From the NCBI GenBank assembly GCA_024349245.1, contig JALDNG010000022.1, positions 11,038,501 to 11,102,500 on the forward strand: 64,000 bases of DNA. Reading direction: 5' to 3'. Shown piece after piece: positions 63,601-64,000 of this stretch. A program made the position numbers and the translations under genes. The notes under the pieces are model-generated. The model did not search any database, was not told the DNA's origin, and saw only the letters and a program-made list of their open reading frames with translations. Within the stretch, counting starts at the first letter, position 1; every line of letters begins with the position of its first letter. This stretch comes from Neodontobutis hainanensis (Eukaryota > Chordata > Actinopteri > Gobiiformes > Odontobutidae).

Positions 63601-63867
63601 TATCGGACATACCTCCTCACAAAGCCTTTGCTCAAAACTGGATTTGGACTTGTATGGACAGACAGAGGGCATAGAATATGAAAAGACACGGCGTGAGAAA
63701 TACATCTGACTGATTGTCTTGTGTTTGTTTTGTCCTGTGTAGCTCCTTCTGCAGTACCCACTGTTCACCTGATGGCGGCTACAGCAAGCACCATGAGCCT
63801 GTCCTGGTTGCCTCCGGAGAAGCCCAACGGAATCATTCTGGATTACGAGATTAAGTACCATGAAAAG
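28927..63867 (+). CDS. ephb3: EphB3-type ephrin receptor, 5' half (six exons, 3' end outside window)
   Basis: This is a receptor tyrosine kinase of the plasma membrane that binds ephrin-B ligands at cell-cell contacts and drives repulsion and boundary formation. The six exons join at GT-AG sites to 1413 coding bases (471 codons) with no stop. The order is signal peptide, ephrin-binding domain, Cys-rich region, FN3-1 and start of FN3-2. Exon lengths of 65, 156, 336 and 125 match what I recall of the Eph family. Assignment to EphB3 rather than EphB1 or EphB2 rests on LMDTKW near the N-terminus, AMNPIRTYQVCNVR, NPYVKVDTIAPDESF, the short GRVNTKVRSF loop (EphB1/B2 are about four residues longer here), KAGFYLAFQD, and VIAPGTC followed by PLKLYCNGDGEWMVPVGAC. 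Membrane, kinase and SAM exons lie past 64000. Teleosts carry ephb3a and ephb3b, and I cannot choose between them. The family call is nearly certain; the EphB3 call is strong. Confidence 0.95.
38451..38516. repeat. (TG)33 microsatellite
   Basis: Thirty-three uninterrupted TG units lie in ephb3 intron 1. The spurious Cys-Val and Thr-His ORFs across it are artefacts. It is likely polymorphic in length. Confidence 0.98.
39607..39650. repeat. (AT)22 microsatellite
   Basis: Twenty-two uninterrupted AT units lie in ephb3 intron 1, about 1.1 kb after the (TG)33 array. Confidence 0.98.
39926..40152 (-). repeat. same LINE-tail repeat, copy C, in ephb3 intron 1
   Basis: In reverse orientation it starts with the tail complement TTCATTCATTCATTTTCTAC, then CTATCCCAGCAGCTTTG, GGGGTACACTGTGGACAATG, GACAGACAACCATTCACTCT and the 5' part GTGGAGGTCATGCAGACTCC. 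It is the most complete of the minus-strand copies. Confidence 0.8.
44010..44052. repeat. short hairpin-forming inverted repeat
   Basis: GACTGTTGTGTGTTGAGTCA plus GC is followed by a 4-5 base loop and GCTGACACACAATAGTC. The arms pair over about 17 bases with one mismatch and a 3-base bulge. It is shorter than a usual microRNA precursor, and I do not assign a function. Confidence 0.6.
45711..45972 (-). mobile_element. tRNA-derived SINE, copy 3, inside ephb3 intron 1
   Basis: On the minus strand the head has an A box (complement of 45956-45966) and a degenerate B box (complement of 45913-45923, one base off consensus), then CCTTGGGCAAGACACTTGCC. Its 3' part carries the AAGTCGCTTTGG and GCTAAATGAATAAATG tail typical of other teleost SINEs. 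The tail is duplicated: CACCAGTGTTACA preceded by a CAAAGCRACTTAC block occurs twice, about 60 bp apart (45746-45786 and 45806-45842). It is antisense to ephb3. Confidence 0.75.
46687..46706. repeat. (AT)10 microsatellite
   Basis: A short uninterrupted AT array is followed by a T run in ephb3 intron 1. A similar short array lies near 31269-31285. Confidence 0.9.
52188..52252 (+). CDS. ephb3: ephb3 exon 2: start of ephrin-binding domain
   Basis: This 65-bp exon lies between a tttttacag acceptor and a gtaagt donor. With the last base of exon 1 it reads EETLMDTKWATTELAWTAHP, then ETG. It is the first strand of the ephrin-binding domain, and the DTKW and ELAWT spelling is EphB3-like. It is too short to appear as an ORF of its own and was located from the splice sites and the conserved peptide. 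It ends on a complete codon, so intron 2 is phase 0. Confidence 0.95.
52253..55663 (+). other. ephb3 intron 2, no other feature seen
   Basis: This phase-0 intron of 3411 bp lies between the gtaagt donor and ttctttgcag acceptor. The ORF fragments inside, such as 52913-53371, have low-complexity Ser/Pro/Phe-rich translations and no recognisable domain. I see no transposon termini. Confidence 0.85.
55664..56336 (+). CDS. ephb3: ephb3 exon 3: ephrin-binding domain and first Cys-rich segment
   Basis: This 673-bp exon starts at WEEVSGYDDAMNPIRTYQVC after the acceptor tttctttgcag and ends at QCQ plus one base before gtaggt. It holds nearly the whole ligand-binding domain: NNWLRSDFIPRKD, VRDCNSIPNIPGSCKETFN, the NPYVKVDTIAPDESF block, SFGPLSKAGFYLAFQD and GACMSLISVRVFYKKC. 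It continues into the start of the Cys-rich region (LYCNGDGEWMVPVGACTC). The family's paired cysteines are all present. The frame is intact across 224 codons, so this is not a pseudogene exon. Confidence 0.97.
56337..59668 (+). other. ephb3 intron 3, no other feature seen
   Basis: This 3332-bp intron lies between donor gtaggt and acceptor ctccatcag. It contains an A-run at about 58497-58515 and AT-rich stretches, but no recognisable gene or clear repeat termini. Confidence 0.85.
59669..59824 (+). CDS. ephb3: ephb3 exon 4: Cys-rich/EGF-like region
   Basis: This 156-bp exon follows the acceptor ctccatcag and ends before gtaagt at 59825. It encodes ACSPGTFKSKQGDGFCLPCP, then ANSRATSGAASLCSCRNGYY and RSDTDSPESPCT. 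The pattern CxPGTFK, CxPCPxNSR, CxCRNGYYR is that of the Eph Cys-rich module, which lies between the ligand-binding and FN3 domains. A hAT-type insertion begins 12 bp beyond the donor (see separate entry); the donor itself is intact. Confidence 0.95.
59825..61345 (+). other. ephb3 intron 4, nearly half of it a hAT-type insertion
   Basis: This 1521-bp intron lies between gtaagt and cccatcccag. Positions 59837-60521 are a DNA transposon insertion, listed separately. The remaining 60530-61345 shows no feature that I recognise. Confidence 0.85.
59837..60521. mobile_element. non-autonomous hAT-type DNA transposon
   Basis: The element is 685 bp and is flanked by a perfect 8-bp direct repeat GTACAGTC at 59829-59836 and 60522-60529, the duplication length typical of hAT elements. 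Its ends are inverted repeats: TAGGGATCAACC on the left, and the complement of the right end reads AAGTGATCAACC. Near both ends are CCGATAT and ATATCGG motifs that I associate with fish hAT MITEs. There is no transposase ORF, so it depends on an autonomous relative. The perfect target duplication suggests a fairly recent insertion. Confidence 0.85.
61346..61681 (+). CDS. ephb3: ephb3 exon 5: first fibronectin type III domain
   Basis: This 336-bp exon follows acceptor cccatcccag and ends before gtaagt at 61682. With the preceding base it opens TVPSQPRSVISSVNETSLVL and contains EWSDPRDLGGRDDVFYNIIC, KKC, RCDDNVDISPRHLGLTQRRV, HTQYSFEIQAVNGVSNKSP and VNITTNQA. This is the canonical Eph FN3-1 with its extra cysteines. 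Two N-glycosylation sequons are visible, NET and NIT. The spelling VISSVNETSL with RDLGGRDD is closest to EphB3 and EphB2. Confidence 0.96.
61682..63742 (+). other. ephb3 intron 5, no other feature seen
   Basis: This 2061-bp intron lies between gtaagt and gtcctgtgtag. It has purine-rich stretches near 62810-63070. The small ORFs have no recognisable similarity. Confidence 0.85.
63743..63867 (+). CDS. ephb3: ephb3 exon 6: start of second fibronectin type III domain
   Basis: This 125-bp exon sits between the acceptor gtcctgtgtag and the donor gtaagc. It reads APSAVPTVHLMAATASTMSL, then SWLPPEKPNGIILDYEIKYH and EK. PNGxILDYEIKY is the Eph FN3-2 signature. It ends on a complete codon. The gene runs off the right edge inside the following intron. 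Confidence 0.95.
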
Positions 63868-64000
63868 GTAAGCAGCAATATTGCTTAGCACCTCTAATTC
63901 AATCTAGTGCATTTACTCGGGTCTTTGATTTATTTGTGTTGCTTTAAAAGTGGAAAAACAATGCCTCTGCTGATAAACACATGGTTACTGTAAAAAATTG
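63868..64000 (+). other. start of ephb3 intron 6
   Basis: The sequence follows the gtaagc donor and is cut by the window edge. Confidence 0.85.

Overview
The window is genomic DNA from a ray-finned (teleost) fish. The evidence is long AT-leaning introns with consensus GT-AG splice sites, a vertebrate EphB receptor with fish-like residues, teleost tRNA-derived SINEs, a Penelope-like element, hAT and Harbinger-like DNA transposons, and long (TG)n and (AT)n arrays. There is no bacterial gene organisation, rRNA, CRISPR array or operon.

The one cellular gene I can support is the 5' half of an EphB-class receptor tyrosine kinase on the + strand, best matched to EphB3 (ephb3; I cannot tell ephb3a from ephb3b). 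Six coding exons lie at 28927-28984, 52188-52252, 55664-56336, 59669-59824, 61346-61681 and 63743-63867. They join in phase without a stop to give 471 codons: signal peptide, ephrin-binding domain, cysteine-rich region, first fibronectin type III (FN3) domain and the start of the second. The rest of FN3-2, the membrane segment, kinase and SAM domains lie beyond the right edge. Intron 1 is about 23.2 kb; introns 2 to 5 are 3.4, 3.3, 1.5 and 2.1 kb.

Positions 1-28200 hold no cellular gene I can recognise. They carry a LINE 3' remnant (about 2350-2880), an inverted-repeat MITE-like element (6352-7260), two copies of a LINE-tail repeat (10105-10411, 13320-13512), two tRNA-derived SINEs (12901-13252 and 14258-14611), a 2755-bp MADF-encoding DNA transposon with clear terminal inverted repeats (13738-16492), a Penelope-like remnant with a GIY-YIG endonuclease (16732-17640, minus strand) and a second LINE reverse-transcriptase remnant (about 20640-21230). 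The 5' UTR and promoter of ephb3 are CpG-rich (about 28230-28926) and contain several upstream ORFs.

Intron 1 holds microsatellites, a third LINE-tail copy, a third SINE copy with a duplicated tail, and several unique, compositionally balanced blocks that are candidates for conserved regulatory elements; only alignment can test that. Intron 4 carries a 685-bp hAT-type element with an intact 8-bp target duplication, inserted 12 bp downstream of the exon-4 splice donor.

I found no previously undescribed system. The most unusual items are the MADF-bearing transposon with its 16-unit heptapeptide repeat and nested SINE, and the hAT insertion beside a splice donor.
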